Positions 1-8,743 of a stretch of DNA of 64,000 nucleotides are shown here, piece after piece. Source of the DNA: Bacteroidota bacterium (GTDB taxonomy: Bacteria; Bacteroidota; Bacteroidia; NS11-12g; UBA9320). Every line of letters starts with the position of its first letter. Positions within the stretch are counted from its first letter, which is position 1. Under the pieces are notes generated by a model. The model made no database searches. It was not told the origin of the DNA and worked only from the letters and a program-made list of their open reading frames with translations. Both the position numbers and the translations under genes were made by a program. The DNA lies in assembly GCA_016124755.1 (NCBI GenBank), contig WGNA01000002.1, positions 124,001 through 188,000 of the forward strand, read 5' to 3'.

Positions 1-1724
1 TTTTCGGTTGTGTACGTTTTGAGTTTACGGGTTTTTAAATCAAACCGGACAAGGCCCTCTTCAGAACCCATCCAAACCGTGTTTTCCAGTTGGCAAAAAG
101 ACCGGATCATGTTCATGTTCTCCAAAGAATCGGCAATTACCAATTGATCTCTTGAGATTTTGAGTCGGTACACTTTATCAGAATATTCGCAGCATGTCCA
201 GATGAAACCATCATTTGCCTGATACAGGGCATACAGATTTTCGTATGGAAGAATTTGCCGGAAAGAAGAAGCTGTTCCATTTTTAACATTAGTATAAAAA
301 ATACCGTTCGTAGTGGCACATATTAGCTGTTGTTCCGGTGTAATAATGAGGTCGTGAACCGTTACGTTTTTTCCAGAGCCGGCGACAGAACTCAGATTAA
401 ATCTTCTCAATAATTGCAATGGCTTTGGATTGAAAACCAGAATTTCTCCCAAAGAGCCAACCCACAAAAAACCGTCGGAATCTTTCTTTAATCCAACCGC
501 AAGATTTTGTTCGCTATTCTTCCAGGAGGTAAAATCTACCGCTTGATTCACAAGATTAAAAGTTGCCAGTCCTTTGTCGTAAGTTCCGAGGAACAAGGTT
601 GAATCATCCCGTTCACAAAAACTTTTAATAAAGGTTCCCGGAAGAGGTTGATCCGGATACCGGTACCGGGGATATGAATAAAATCGCAGCGGTTTGAGAT
701 CGAGTTTCATCAATCCGCCACCATCGGTTCCAATCCAGAGATTTTGGTCTTTGCCGATCATTAATGAGCGGATCTGATTTCCATTCGAAATAAAGAAATC
801 GTTGTTTTCACGACAGTAAATCTCAAGTTTTGAATTCGCTGGATCGAGACGATATAACCCATCGGTGTAAGACCCCATCCAAATTTTGCCGGAAGTATCT
901 TCAACCATAACATTGATCCAGTTGTCTGAACCTTTTCGGGCAGGTACATTTATGGTTCGGATTACGCCCTTTTTAAGATTGTATTCGATTACCGAATTAG
1001 GAGTGGCAATCCAGAAGTTTCCGTTTCCGGATTTTAGCAGGGCATTGCAGAATGAAATTTTATTCAAGCGGAAATAGTTTTCACCAAACAGCCTGAACTG
1101 ATGAGTGCGGGTAGAGAAATGAGCAAAACCCATTGGGGTGGCAAACCATATATTATTTCCATCGAGCAAAGCCGATCGGGTTTTAATAAGGGATTTGCTT
1201 TTCAGATTTTCGGGAACCGGAAATTTAGTGTAAGAATCATTTTTTAATTGGTATGAAACCATTTCATCATACCCATTCCAAAACCATAGTATTTGAGACG
1301 CAGTGTCGATTCCGATGATTTCGCATTGCGATTTCTCCAGCGATAAACCATTAATTACAAGAGAAACAACATCGCCGGTTTTTTCCCGAAAAACGATGAT
1401 TCCAGATCTTGATGAGAAATAAATATCACCATTGTTATTCTGATGTACCGGTCCGCTAAGGAAGTTTTGAAGCGATGAAAATCTGGAGAAATTTTTCCGG
1501 ATCTGAACAAACTGATATCCGTCGAACCGGTTCAGGCCCTGGGCGGTTCCGGCCCAAACAAATCCTCTGCGATCCTGAAAAAGACTGTAAACCGAACTTT
1601 GCGATAAACCCTGATCAACAGAATAGCAAACAAAGGGTGCTTTAAAATACGAAGGAGTACTGCCGACAAGATGTGAACCTGTCAACAGAAATAACCAGAT
1701 CAGTGATTTTGTTTTGAACGACAT
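1..1724 (-). CDS. Two-component-regulator-type beta-propeller sensor protein (C-terminus beyond window)
   Basis: The frame is open from an ATG at 1724 to the window edge, giving about 574 residues with no stop. It begins with a signal-peptide-like stretch (charged MSFKTK, then a hydrophobic run) and continues with repeated Reg_prop-type blades. Recurrent signatures are S-V-x-S-L-F-Q-D-R-x-G-F-V-W-A-G-T, W-I-A-T, W-M-G-S, L-W-I-G-T-D-G-G-G-L and F-L-W-V-G-S. In Bacteroidota such periplasmic propellers are normally joined to a Y_Y_Y domain, a membrane helix and then a histidine kinase, a LytTR partner region or an HTH domain. That part lies outside the window, so kinase or transcription-factor output cannot be decided. 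The propeller assignment is firm, the signalling role is inferred from the family. Confidence 0.85.
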   Translation of the reverse strand, partial: MSFKTKSLIWLFLLTGSHLVGSTPSYFKAPFVCYSVDQGLSQSSVYSLFQDRRGFVWAGTAQGLNRFDGYQFVQIRKNFSRFSSLQNFLSGPVHQNNNGDIYFSSRSGIIVFREKTGDVVSLVINGLSLEKSQCEIIGIDTASQILWFWNGYDEMVSYQLKNDSYTKFPVPENLKSKSLIKTRSALLDGNNIWFATPMGFAHFSTRTHQFRLFGENYFRLNKISFCNALLKSGNGNFWIATPNSVIEYNLKKGVIRTINVPARKGSDNWINVMVEDTSGKIWMGSYTDGLYRLDPANSKLEIYCRENNDFFISNGNQIRSLMIGKDQNLWIGTDGGGLMKLDLKPLRFYSYPRYRYPDQPLPGTFIKSFCERDDSTLFLGTYDKGLATFNLVNQAVDFTSWKNSEQNLAVGLKKDSDGFLWVGSLGEILVFNPKPLQLLRRFNLSSVAGSGKNVTVHDLIITPEQQLICATTNGIFYTNVKNGTASSFRQILPYENLYALYQANDGFIWTCCEYSDKVYRLKISRDQLVIADSLENMNMIRSFCQLENTVWMGSEEGLVRFDLKTRKLKTYTTE

Positions 1725-1801
1725 CGAAGTGGAATCTCCCGAATCCGGAGGTTCCGATATGCGAATTAGAAAAATAAACGCACATTCTGTTTGTGCATTC
1801 A

Positions 1802-1841
1802 ATAAAAAGAAAAGTTGCCGCATCAAACCGACACGGCAACT
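1802..1841 (-). terminator. Rho-independent terminator after the SPFH gene
   Basis: Read on the minus strand, AGTTGCCG (1841-1834) pairs perfectly with CGGCAACT (1820-1813) across a 13-base loop. A T-rich run follows at once (A-rich on the plus strand, 1802-1812). It sits 20 bases beyond the SPFH stop codon and before the start of the propeller gene, so it should end transcription of the SPFH gene. Confidence 0.75.
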
Positions 1842-1860
1842 CCAAGGTTAAAAAAGCAGC

Positions 1861-2646
1861 TTATTGTTCATTAATGATCATCGGGGTCTGACCATTAGTT
1901 ATAATAATTTTAGCGTTGGTTGAATTGGAAAGCTCCTTCAACATCTGAATCTGGTTGTACTGGAGCAATTTGGTTGTGAGAGATGAGTCAATGATGTTCT
2001 GGGCCCGGCGAATACCTTCTGCTTCGATGTACATTCTTTCCGCCTCCTTTTTTTGTTTTTCAATAATGTAATCCATCTGTAGTGCCGCCTGCTCAGCATT
2101 CACTTTATTTTGAATTGCTCTCGACATGGATTCCGGCAGCAGGATATCTTTCAGCAAAACCGCATCGATAATAAAGCCCTTGTCGTTCAGGTGATCCGAA
2201 AGCAGATCCTTCATTACCTGTTCTACTTTTTCCCGGTCGATGGCGTACAACTCTTTTGCAAAATACCGGGAACTTACTTCCCGCGCAGTTGCCTGAAAAT
2301 TACTCACGACGATTACCCGTTCGTAGTTCAATCCGAAATTGGTGTAAACATCACTCACCATTTTAGGGTCGACATGATAGAGTAAAGCGATTTGAGCATT
2401 CACACTTAAACCCTCTTTGGTTGGCAACGGAAGATTTTCGTAAACCTCAACCGTTCTCACATCAATCTTCACAATTTTGGTTACAAACGGATTGAAATAA
2501 TGCGCTCCTGTTTGAAGCGGAGTGGGTTTGAGCTTACCGAGTTTTTGTTTAAGTCCGGATTCTCCGGGTCTCACAACGGTACAGGCGGAGAAAAAGATGG
2601 CAGCCACACCAATGGTAACTGCCCTCAGAATGGAACCTCTTTTCAT
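1861..2646 (-). CDS. Prohibitin/SPFH-domain lipoprotein
   Basis: This 261-residue protein starts with a lipoprotein signal (hydrophobic helix then FFSAC, Cys22), so it should be membrane-anchored by lipid. Residues from about 30 to 200 form a prohibitin-type SPFH domain, seen in the NPF...KIDVRT stretch, the repeated Y-H-V-D-P region and the EVSSRY/DREKVEQVM segment. A coiled-coil region rich in Glu, Lys and Ala follows (residues about 180-220). SPFH proteins form ring-like scaffolds that organise membranes and modulate membrane proteases; the partner here is unknown. Lipoprotein anchoring in place of the usual N-terminal membrane helix is notable. The gene is monocistronic, with its own terminator downstream and a divergent lipoprotein gene upstream. 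Confidence 0.85.
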   Translation of the reverse strand: MKRGSILRAVTIGVAAIFFSACTVVRPGESGLKQKLGKLKPTPLQTGAHYFNPFVTKIVKIDVRTVEVYENLPLPTKEGLSVNAQIALLYHVDPKMVSDVYTNFGLNYERVIVVSNFQATAREVSSRYFAKELYAIDREKVEQVMKDLLSDHLNDKGFIIDAVLLKDILLPESMSRAIQNKVNAEQAALQMDYIIEKQKKEAERMYIEAEGIRRAQNIIDSSLTTKLLQYNQIQMLKELSNSTNAKIIITNGQTPMIINEQ

Positions 2647-2844
2647 AGGTGTTCTCTTTGGGATTTTGATTTAGTTACTGTGTGGCTTGTTTCAAAATTA
2701 ATTACAAACCCATCCTTAAGACAACAGCAAAAAAAGAATTCAGACGGAACCCCGGTTTTCTTGTTCTTAATTCATTAAATCTTTTAAAACAGAATCAGAG
2801 AAAGTGATCTCTGTGCATATTTGTTAATCACTAAAGCTAAAATT

Positions 2845-3363
2845 ATGAAACCACTTTATCTCTCATTTTTTGTCTTAGCCGCATTGTTCGGATGCAATTC
2901 AGGAAGTAACGAATCAACAGAAAACAATTCAACAGAAGACACCTCTCAAGTCGGTGAAGCCGAAAAAGAAACACCGGCACCGACAACCGATTTTAATACT
3001 TTTCTAAACGAGTTTACTCTGTATTGTACAAGTGATGAGTATGTAACAAGTCATGCGGTATTTCCATTTATCATCGCCGGTTCAACCAATATTACGGTAA
3101 CGCTGGATGAGATGACCGCAACCGATAAAGCCAAGTCTGCCATGAATTATCTGAATGCCAATCCACATGGCGAGGCAAAAAAGTATGATGGAAATTATCT
3201 CAACGAAACGCTGAAAACAGACTTCACTAAAAAGTTCAGTGAATTGAGTAATATGTATGTGGTAGAATATCCGGCACAGCCATCCGGTTATCTGGCCTAT
3301 TTCATTGAAGTAGACAAAGCCTGGAAGTTTATTGGTTGCGAGTTAATCGAAAATGCAGATTAA
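2845..3363 (+). CDS. Small lipoprotein of unknown function
   Basis: I chose the ATG at 2845 over an upstream TTG because it gives a clean lipoprotein signal peptide: short charged start, hydrophobic run, then LFGC with Cys17. The mature 155 residues begin with a low-complexity Asn/Glu/Ser/Thr tether, usual for exported lipoproteins, followed by a compact domain of about 120 residues that I do not recognise. The sequence suggests a soluble periplasmic or surface domain without catalytic motifs. Upstream, CAGAGA (2796-2801) and TCTCTG (2808-2813) form a perfect 6-bp inverted repeat that could be an operator. The next gene is convergent, six bases beyond the stop. Confidence 0.7.
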   Translation: MKPLYLSFFVLAALFGCNSGSNESTENNSTEDTSQVGEAEKETPAPTTDFNTFLNEFTLYCTSDEYVTSHAVFPFIIAGSTNITVTLDEMTATDKAKSAMNYLNANPHGEAKKYDGNYLNETLKTDFTKKFSELSNMYVVEYPAQPSGYLAYFIEVDKAWKFIGCELIENAD

Positions 3364-3369
3364 TACTGC

Positions 3370-4326
3370 CTACTTTTCAAGGGGCTGATAACCTTCCAGG
3401 TTGTTAATTCCCCAAAACTCAAATTCTTCTTTAGTCCAAAGATCCGGGAAAAATATGCGCTTCTGATATTGTGGATGCATGTATTTCTTCCAATCACTTC
3501 CGCCTGTTGCCTTTGCGGTTTTATTTTCAGATTCCAGATATTTTTCCGCTGCGTGATAATGCGCCATTACCCAACGAACATTTACCGTATGATCGTAATG
3601 TCGCATCGCATTTCTCAGGTCTAATTCCTTACGTTCGTTTTCCGGCAATGATTTGTATTTAGACCAGAGATTAAGCGTGTTGTACGTCTTCATAAAAACA
3701 ATAAAGTCGTCTATATACCGCTCTTCAAACAGTTTTAATAAAGTTGATTTATCTCCGCTTTTGTGATTCTTTCCCGCAGCTTGCCAGTACAAATGATCGT
3801 ATGCGTGTTCAAAAGGAGTGTTGCGGTCGATGGTTGACCGGAAGCGGTTGTCGATGAGGTTGATCAACTCGGTGGATGCAAATTCAATCATGCGGTATTG
3901 CGCGCTCTGGAAACCACTTGCAGGGGTTAAAGTATCTCTGAATTTCAGATATTGTTTCACTTCCATGCCGTTCATCATTATTTCAAATGACGATGAAAGC
4001 ATGTCGAAATAGCGGCTGATTCTCAGCAGTCGTTCGGAGAAAAATTCCGTTGTAAGATGGGTGTGAAACGCAACCTGATGGATTTCGTGAAGTATCATTT
4101 TGAACAGAAGTTCATTGATCTGGTGATACATAATAAACACCATTTCATCGGGTAGAACCGTTCGCTGAATTTGCAGATTTAACAGCGCATCGGTTTGAAT
4201 ATAGTCCCAATATGTAATGGGTTTAGCCTGCAACAAACCTTTAAGATGGGTATTCACATCTTGTCCGATGCTGCTGTATTTCTCCTTTAATTGTTCAAAT
4301 AATTTTTCCGTTTCGTTCTCCATCAA
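3370..4326 (-). CDS. kynA: Tryptophan 2,3-dioxygenase
   Basis: This heme enzyme opens the indole ring of L-tryptophan to give N-formylkynurenine, the first step of the kynurenine pathway. The 318-residue length is in the bacterial family range. Diagnostic stretches are the substrate-pocket block YHQINELLFKMILHE (residues about 65-80), the SGFQS motif, and the C-terminal TGGSDW segment followed by FFPDLW. The axial heme histidine should be one of those in MAHYHAAEKYL, just before TGGSDW. It is the last gene of the aromatic operon, 41 bases after the kynurenine monooxygenase stop. A kynurenine formamidase and a kynureninase are not in the window. Confidence 0.93.
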   Translation of the reverse strand: MMENETEKLFEQLKEKYSSIGQDVNTHLKGLLQAKPITYWDYIQTDALLNLQIQRTVLPDEMVFIMYHQINELLFKMILHEIHQVAFHTHLTTEFFSERLLRISRYFDMLSSSFEIMMNGMEVKQYLKFRDTLTPASGFQSAQYRMIEFASTELINLIDNRFRSTIDRNTPFEHAYDHLYWQAAGKNHKSGDKSTLLKLFEERYIDDFIVFMKTYNTLNLWSKYKSLPENERKELDLRNAMRHYDHTVNVRWVMAHYHAAEKYLESENKTAKATGGSDWKKYMHPQYQKRIFFPDLWTKEEFEFWGINNLEGYQPLEK

Positions 4327-4367
4327 TTCATTATTTAAAACCCGTAAAACATTTTCAATTTCGAAAA

Positions 4368-5720
4368 CTACGACTGAGCGGCGATCAATCCATGAATAAA
4401 ATCTGCGATCTCGTTGTTGTTGAACATCGCTTCAATATCGTGTTTCGCCATAAGTTCCTTAATCCAAACATCCTGTTTCTTGCCGGCTTCGAATGCCTGT
4501 GAATACGGGATATCGCTGAAAGAAACCTGACTGTAAAGCGGAATATATTTATCCGGATAAAGTTTTTGAATTTCGCGTTCAAATCTCTTTTGCAAAAGAA
4601 AATCGGGATCGGCAACCACGTCGCGCATGACCAGATAATTATCTAATGATAAATTCTGAACCGCATCTCCTTCCGGTTTTCTCAGGATTTCATATTCACG
4701 GAAAATTGCATCCCAATCTTCACCGTGTTTCTGCATTAAGCTCCACATTACCGAGCAATCTTCGAAACCGCAATTCATTCCCTGACCGTAAAACGGAACC
4801 GTTGCATGTGCCGCATCGCCCATCAAGGCAACCTTTCCATGAGTCCACGGATAACAACGAATAATGGCAAGTGAAGAAAGTGGATGATCTTCCCAGGCAT
4901 CGGCTATTTCCGGCATGAGTTGATAAAAATCGGGAAATACCGTTTGGAAAAAATGCTCAACATCGGTTCGGGTCTTCAGCCGATCGAAAGCGTATTCATG
5001 ATTTTCAAAAGGCATAAAGAGCGTGCAGGTGAAGGAACCGTCTTCATTCGGAAGTGCAATTAACATAAACCTGCCTCTCGGCCAGATGTGCAAACTGTTT
5101 TTTGAAAGCTTGTGTGTTCCGTCCTCATTCGCCGGAAGTAAAATTTCGCGATATCCGTCTTCGATGTAATGCTGGCTGTACTGAAACCGGTCGAGTTTCT
5201 GCATCGCCCGGTAACGCACGGCAGAAAAAGCACCATCGGCACCAAAGATCAGATCGGATTTAAGCTCGCTTGAAATTCCTGTTTTTGTGTTTTTGAAAAA
5301 GGTAATCCCGTTTTCCAGATCCACACCGGTGCATTGTTCATTAAACCGGATCTGAGCTCCGTGTTGTTCGGCAATATCCATCATGCGGCGATTGATCTCG
5401 CCCCTCGAAACGGAATAAATCGCCTGTCCTTCCTGTCCGTATGGCTGGTAAGTAAGATTACCTTCTGCATCGTGCATGGTTCTTCCGTACATCGGAATCG
5501 CAAAATCCTTGATCTGATCTTCGATTCCCACAGCTTTGAAAGCGGTCCAGCCTCTTTGGGAAAATGCGAGGTTGATAGATTTACCGGCCGCGATATCTGT
5601 ATTTCTCAGATCACTGCGCAATTCAACAATGTTAACGCTATAGCCGGCTTTGGTTAAAAATACAGCCCAAAGCGAACCGACCAATCCAGCGCCAACAATG
5701 GTGGCTGATTTATTTCCCAC
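4368..5720 (-). CDS. kmo: Kynurenine 3-monooxygenase
   Basis: This FAD-dependent hydroxylase converts kynurenine to 3-hydroxykynurenine with NADPH and O2. The 450-residue protein has the N-terminal dinucleotide fold VGAGLVGSLWA (residues about 10-20), a GADGAFSAVR (DG-type) motif, and the second FAD motif GDAAHATVPFYGQGMNCGFED. That last block, with GQGMN, is characteristic of the KMO family rather than of generic aromatic hydroxylases. The C-terminal region is short, as in other bacterial enzymes. The gene lies two bases after the stop of the 3-hydroxyanthranilate dioxygenase gene, so the two are probably translationally coupled. Confidence 0.93.
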   Translation of the reverse strand: MGNKSATIVGAGLVGSLWAVFLTKAGYSVNIVELRSDLRNTDIAAGKSINLAFSQRGWTAFKAVGIEDQIKDFAIPMYGRTMHDAEGNLTYQPYGQEGQAIYSVSRGEINRRMMDIAEQHGAQIRFNEQCTGVDLENGITFFKNTKTGISSELKSDLIFGADGAFSAVRYRAMQKLDRFQYSQHYIEDGYREILLPANEDGTHKLSKNSLHIWPRGRFMLIALPNEDGSFTCTLFMPFENHEYAFDRLKTRTDVEHFFQTVFPDFYQLMPEIADAWEDHPLSSLAIIRCYPWTHGKVALMGDAAHATVPFYGQGMNCGFEDCSVMWSLMQKHGEDWDAIFREYEILRKPEGDAVQNLSLDNYLVMRDVVADPDFLLQKRFEREIQKLYPDKYIPLYSQVSFSDIPYSQAFEAGKKQDVWIKELMAKHDIEAMFNNNEIADFIHGLIAAQS

Positions 5721-5722
5721 GA

Positions 5723-6244
5723 TTATTCTGTTTTAAGTTCTGGTTTTTCCATCCGGGTTCCGCACTTCGAACAGGTCGTTAAATTTTCATCGGCATAAAA
5801 CGATTCCATCAATACCGGAAGCTGTGTTACAATATTATCGAGGTGGAAATCGGCTTTGTATAATTGATTATCGCAGTTCTCACAAAACCAATAGCACGAA
5901 TCCATTTCAGTTTTTTCCCGACGGCGTTCAACTACAAGCCCCACTGTATTGGGTCCGCGTTGAGGTGAGTGCAATACTTTCGGAGGTAAGAGAAATATCT
6001 CTCCTTCTCTTATTTTAATAATGCGCCTTTTTCCGTTTTCAATAATCGGGAGTTCCATATCGCCTTCGAGCTGATAAAAGAATTCCTCTCCTTCGTTGTA
6101 GTGAAAATCTTTTCTCGCATTGGGACCACCGACTACCATTATAATAAAATCGGTGTCTTCGTAAACCACCTGATTGCCGACCGGCGGTTTTAGCAAGTAG
6201 CGATGTTCATCAATCCATTGCTTAAAATTAATAGGAAGTAACAT
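5723..6244 (-). CDS. nbaC: 3-hydroxyanthranilate 3,4-dioxygenase
   Basis: This cupin-fold non-heme iron enzyme cleaves 3-hydroxyanthranilate to 2-amino-3-carboxymuconate semialdehyde, which cyclises spontaneously to quinolinate, the NAD precursor, or is degraded further. The protein has 173 residues, the bacterial size. The iron site is visible as HYNEGEEFFYQLEGDM (His and Glu ligands) with a third ligand in PPKVLHSP. The C-terminus carries the second, rubredoxin-like metal site of bacterial enzymes as two Cys pairs, CENC and CSKC. The gene lies 13 bases after hppD and two bases before kmo. Confidence 0.93.
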   Translation of the reverse strand: MLLPINFKQWIDEHRYLLKPPVGNQVVYEDTDFIIMVVGGPNARKDFHYNEGEEFFYQLEGDMELPIIENGKRRIIKIREGEIFLLPPKVLHSPQRGPNTVGLVVERRREKTEMDSCYWFCENCDNQLYKADFHLDNIVTQLPVLMESFYADENLTTCSKCGTRMEKPELKTE

Positions 6245-6257
6245 AACTGGTTTAGAA

Positions 6258-7421
6258 TTATTTGTCCAGCGTTCCTCTTTTCACCTGCTCCGCTTCGATG
6301 GATTCGAACAAGGCTTGAAAGTTTCCTTTTCCGAACGACTGTGCACCTTTTCGCTGAATGATTTCAAAAAATAAAGTGGGTCTGTCAGTGAACGGTTTGG
6401 TGAAAATCTGAAGCAGATATCCTTCGTCGTCGCGATCGACCATGATTCCGTTTTCTTTCAGAATATTGAGATCTTCTGCAATGTCTCCGACCCGTTCAAG
6501 AACGGTGTCGTAATACGTTCCCGGAACATGTAAAAATTCTATTCCCCGGCTTCGCATTTGTTTTACGGTAAACACAATATCGTTCGTGGCAACGGCGATG
6601 TGCTGGCATCCGGCACCGTTGTAAAAGTCGCAGTATTCTTCAACTTGTGAGCGCTTCAATCCTTCCGCCGGCTCATTAATTGGGAACTTGATGCGACCGT
6701 TTCCATTGGTCATCACCTTACTCATAAGAGCGGTGTATTGAGTGGAAATATCTTTATCGTCGAAGGTTACAAGATTGACAAATCCCATCACATCACCATA
6801 GAATTTCGCCCAGGTATTCATTTCGCCCCAACCCACATTTCCAACCATGTGGTCGATATATTTTAAACCACACGAAGGCGGATTAAAGTCGGATTCCCAT
6901 TTCACAAAGCCCGGCAGAAATACTCCGTTGTAGTTTTTGCGTTCAACAAAAATGTGTACTGTGTCGCCGTACGTATGAATGCTGGATCGCACAACTTCTC
7001 CTTTATCATCGGTTTGAGAATACGGTTCGAAGTACGACTTAGCTCCTCTCGAAGTGGTTTCTTCCCAGGCCTTTGTTGCGTCTTCAACCCATAGAGCAAT
7101 CACTTTCACCCCATCTCCGTGTTTGGTGATATGATCGAAAATTTCGGTATTACCGGTTCCCGGCATCGGAGTCGTAAAAACCAACCGAATTTTATCCTGA
7201 ACCACTACGTATGAAGTGCGGTCTTTTAATCCGGTTTCAAGTCCGGCGTAACCCAGGGATTGAAAACCCATGGCAGATTTATAATAATGTGCCGCCTGCT
7301 TTGCATTACCAACATAATATTCTACGTAGTCGGTTCCGAGAATCGGGAGAAAGTCATCGGCTTCCGGAAAAATTTTCTCCAATCCGTAATCAAAATTTGT
7401 AACGTCTTTTAGTGTTTGCAT
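6258..7421 (-). CDS. hppD: 4-hydroxyphenylpyruvate dioxygenase
   Basis: This Fe(II) enzyme converts 4-hydroxyphenylpyruvate, the transamination product of tyrosine, to homogentisate. The 387 residues hold two vicinal-oxygen-chelate halves. Iron ligands can be placed in IDHMVGNV, CQHIAVATNDI and LFFEIIQRKG, all in the C-terminal half. The terminal FGKGNFQALFESIE block, which gates the active site, is complete. It lies 11 bases after hmgA, so substrate production and removal are encoded together. The length and motifs fit the bacterial/animal form well. Confidence 0.95.
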   Translation of the reverse strand: MQTLKDVTNFDYGLEKIFPEADDFLPILGTDYVEYYVGNAKQAAHYYKSAMGFQSLGYAGLETGLKDRTSYVVVQDKIRLVFTTPMPGTGNTEIFDHITKHGDGVKVIALWVEDATKAWEETTSRGAKSYFEPYSQTDDKGEVVRSSIHTYGDTVHIFVERKNYNGVFLPGFVKWESDFNPPSCGLKYIDHMVGNVGWGEMNTWAKFYGDVMGFVNLVTFDDKDISTQYTALMSKVMTNGNGRIKFPINEPAEGLKRSQVEEYCDFYNGAGCQHIAVATNDIVFTVKQMRSRGIEFLHVPGTYYDTVLERVGDIAEDLNILKENGIMVDRDDEGYLLQIFTKPFTDRPTLFFEIIQRKGAQSFGKGNFQALFESIEAEQVKRGTLDK

Positions 7422-7432
7422 AATAATGATAT

Positions 7433-8611
7433 TTAAAGGGCTTCAGCAGTTTCTTTAATACTCCACGATTTATAGTAATCGCCTACTTCTAATTTCATGG
7501 CTTCTTCGGTTATGGCAACCGGATTAAACGGATCAATCATTACCGCCAGTTCTTTGGTTTCTTTTTTTCCGATGCTTCTTTCAATGGCTCCGGGGTGCGG
7601 ACCATGTGGTATGCCGCCGGGGTGTAAAGTGATTTGTCCTTTCCGAATATTATTCCGGCTCATAAAATCTCCATCCACATAATATAGCAACTCATCTGCG
7701 TCGACATTGCTGTGGTGATAAGGAGCAGGAATCGCATCCGGGTGGTAGTCGTAAAGTCGCGGAACAAAAGAGCAGATTACGAAGTTGTTTCCTTCAAACT
7801 GCTGATGAATCGGAGGCGGCATGTGAATGCGTCCGGTTATCGGCTCGAAGTCGAAAATGGAAATCGCATACGGATAATTGAATCCGTCCCAACCCACTAC
7901 ATCAAACGGGTGATTTTCATAAATGTAGGAATAGAGAATTCCCTTTTTCTTGATAAAGATTTTGAAATCCCCTTTTTCATTATGCGTTTCCAGATCTTTC
8001 GGCAACCTAAAATCACGCTCGCAGAACGGAGAGTGTTCCAACATCTGTCCGAAGTTATTCCGGTATCTTGAAGGTGTTAAAATCGGACTGAAACTCTCGA
8101 CAATCAGCAGTCGGTTGTCGGTTGTATCAAACTCGATCCGATAAATGGTTCCGCGCGGAATAATGAGATAATCGCCGTATTTAAAATCGATACTTCCATA
8201 GGTTGTGCGGAGTTTACCCGATCCTTCGTGAACGAAAATCATTTCATCGGCATCTGCATTTTTAAAGAAATAATCTTTGGCAAAACCCATTGGAGCGGCC
8301 AATACCACGTGAAGATCATTATTAACAAACAGAGCCTTCCGGCTTTCAAGATAATCCTCTTCCGGCTGCAGGTTGAATCCCTGAAAACTCAATGCGCGCA
8401 TGTTGTCTTCCAAAACCACTTTTGGCCGGATGTTGCGCGGTTCATCAAACTGATGCACACAAGTAGGAGGGTAGTGGTGATAAAGCAGCGAAGACATTCC
8501 GGTAAATCCGGCGGTTCCGAACAATTCTTCCTGATATAAAGAACCATCTGCTTTACGGAATGTAACATGGCGTTTGTGCGGGATGCTTCCCAAACTGTGA
8601 TATCTTGGCAT
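7433..8611 (-). CDS. hmgA: Homogentisate 1,2-dioxygenase
   Basis: This enzyme opens the ring of homogentisate to maleylacetoacetate in tyrosine and phenylalanine breakdown. At 392 residues it is shorter than the roughly 430-445 residue proteobacterial and human enzymes. Family signatures are the N-terminal GSIPHKRHVTF, the cupin block FVHEGSG, the iron-ligand region PAPYHHSNVDADELLYYVDG, and the C-terminal HPGGIPHGPHPG. It is the first gene of the five-gene operon, whose promoter should lie in the 130 bases upstream. Maleylacetoacetate isomerase and fumarylacetoacetase are not in the window. Confidence 0.94.
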   Translation of the reverse strand: MPRYHSLGSIPHKRHVTFRKADGSLYQEELFGTAGFTGMSSLLYHHYPPTCVHQFDEPRNIRPKVVLEDNMRALSFQGFNLQPEEDYLESRKALFVNNDLHVVLAAPMGFAKDYFFKNADADEMIFVHEGSGKLRTTYGSIDFKYGDYLIIPRGTIYRIEFDTTDNRLLIVESFSPILTPSRYRNNFGQMLEHSPFCERDFRLPKDLETHNEKGDFKIFIKKKGILYSYIYENHPFDVVGWDGFNYPYAISIFDFEPITGRIHMPPPIHQQFEGNNFVICSFVPRLYDYHPDAIPAPYHHSNVDADELLYYVDGDFMSRNNIRKGQITLHPGGIPHGPHPGAIERSIGKKETKELAVMIDPFNPVAITEEAMKLEVGDYYKSWSIKETAEAL

Positions 8612-8743
8612 TGTACCTTTTTAATCGGGTGAGAAATCAGAAAATCGAAGGCACAAAACTTTGAAGGAAAGAGCGGGCTAACTATGACTGATTACAAAGA
8701 GCCGAATGATTTTGGTCGCGCAAACCCGAATGAAGAAAAAAAT

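Noticed and set aside
3370-8611. Kynureninase gene within the operon
   Set aside because: The five genes account for all the coding space from 3370 to 8611. No PLP-dependent ORF fits in the gaps.
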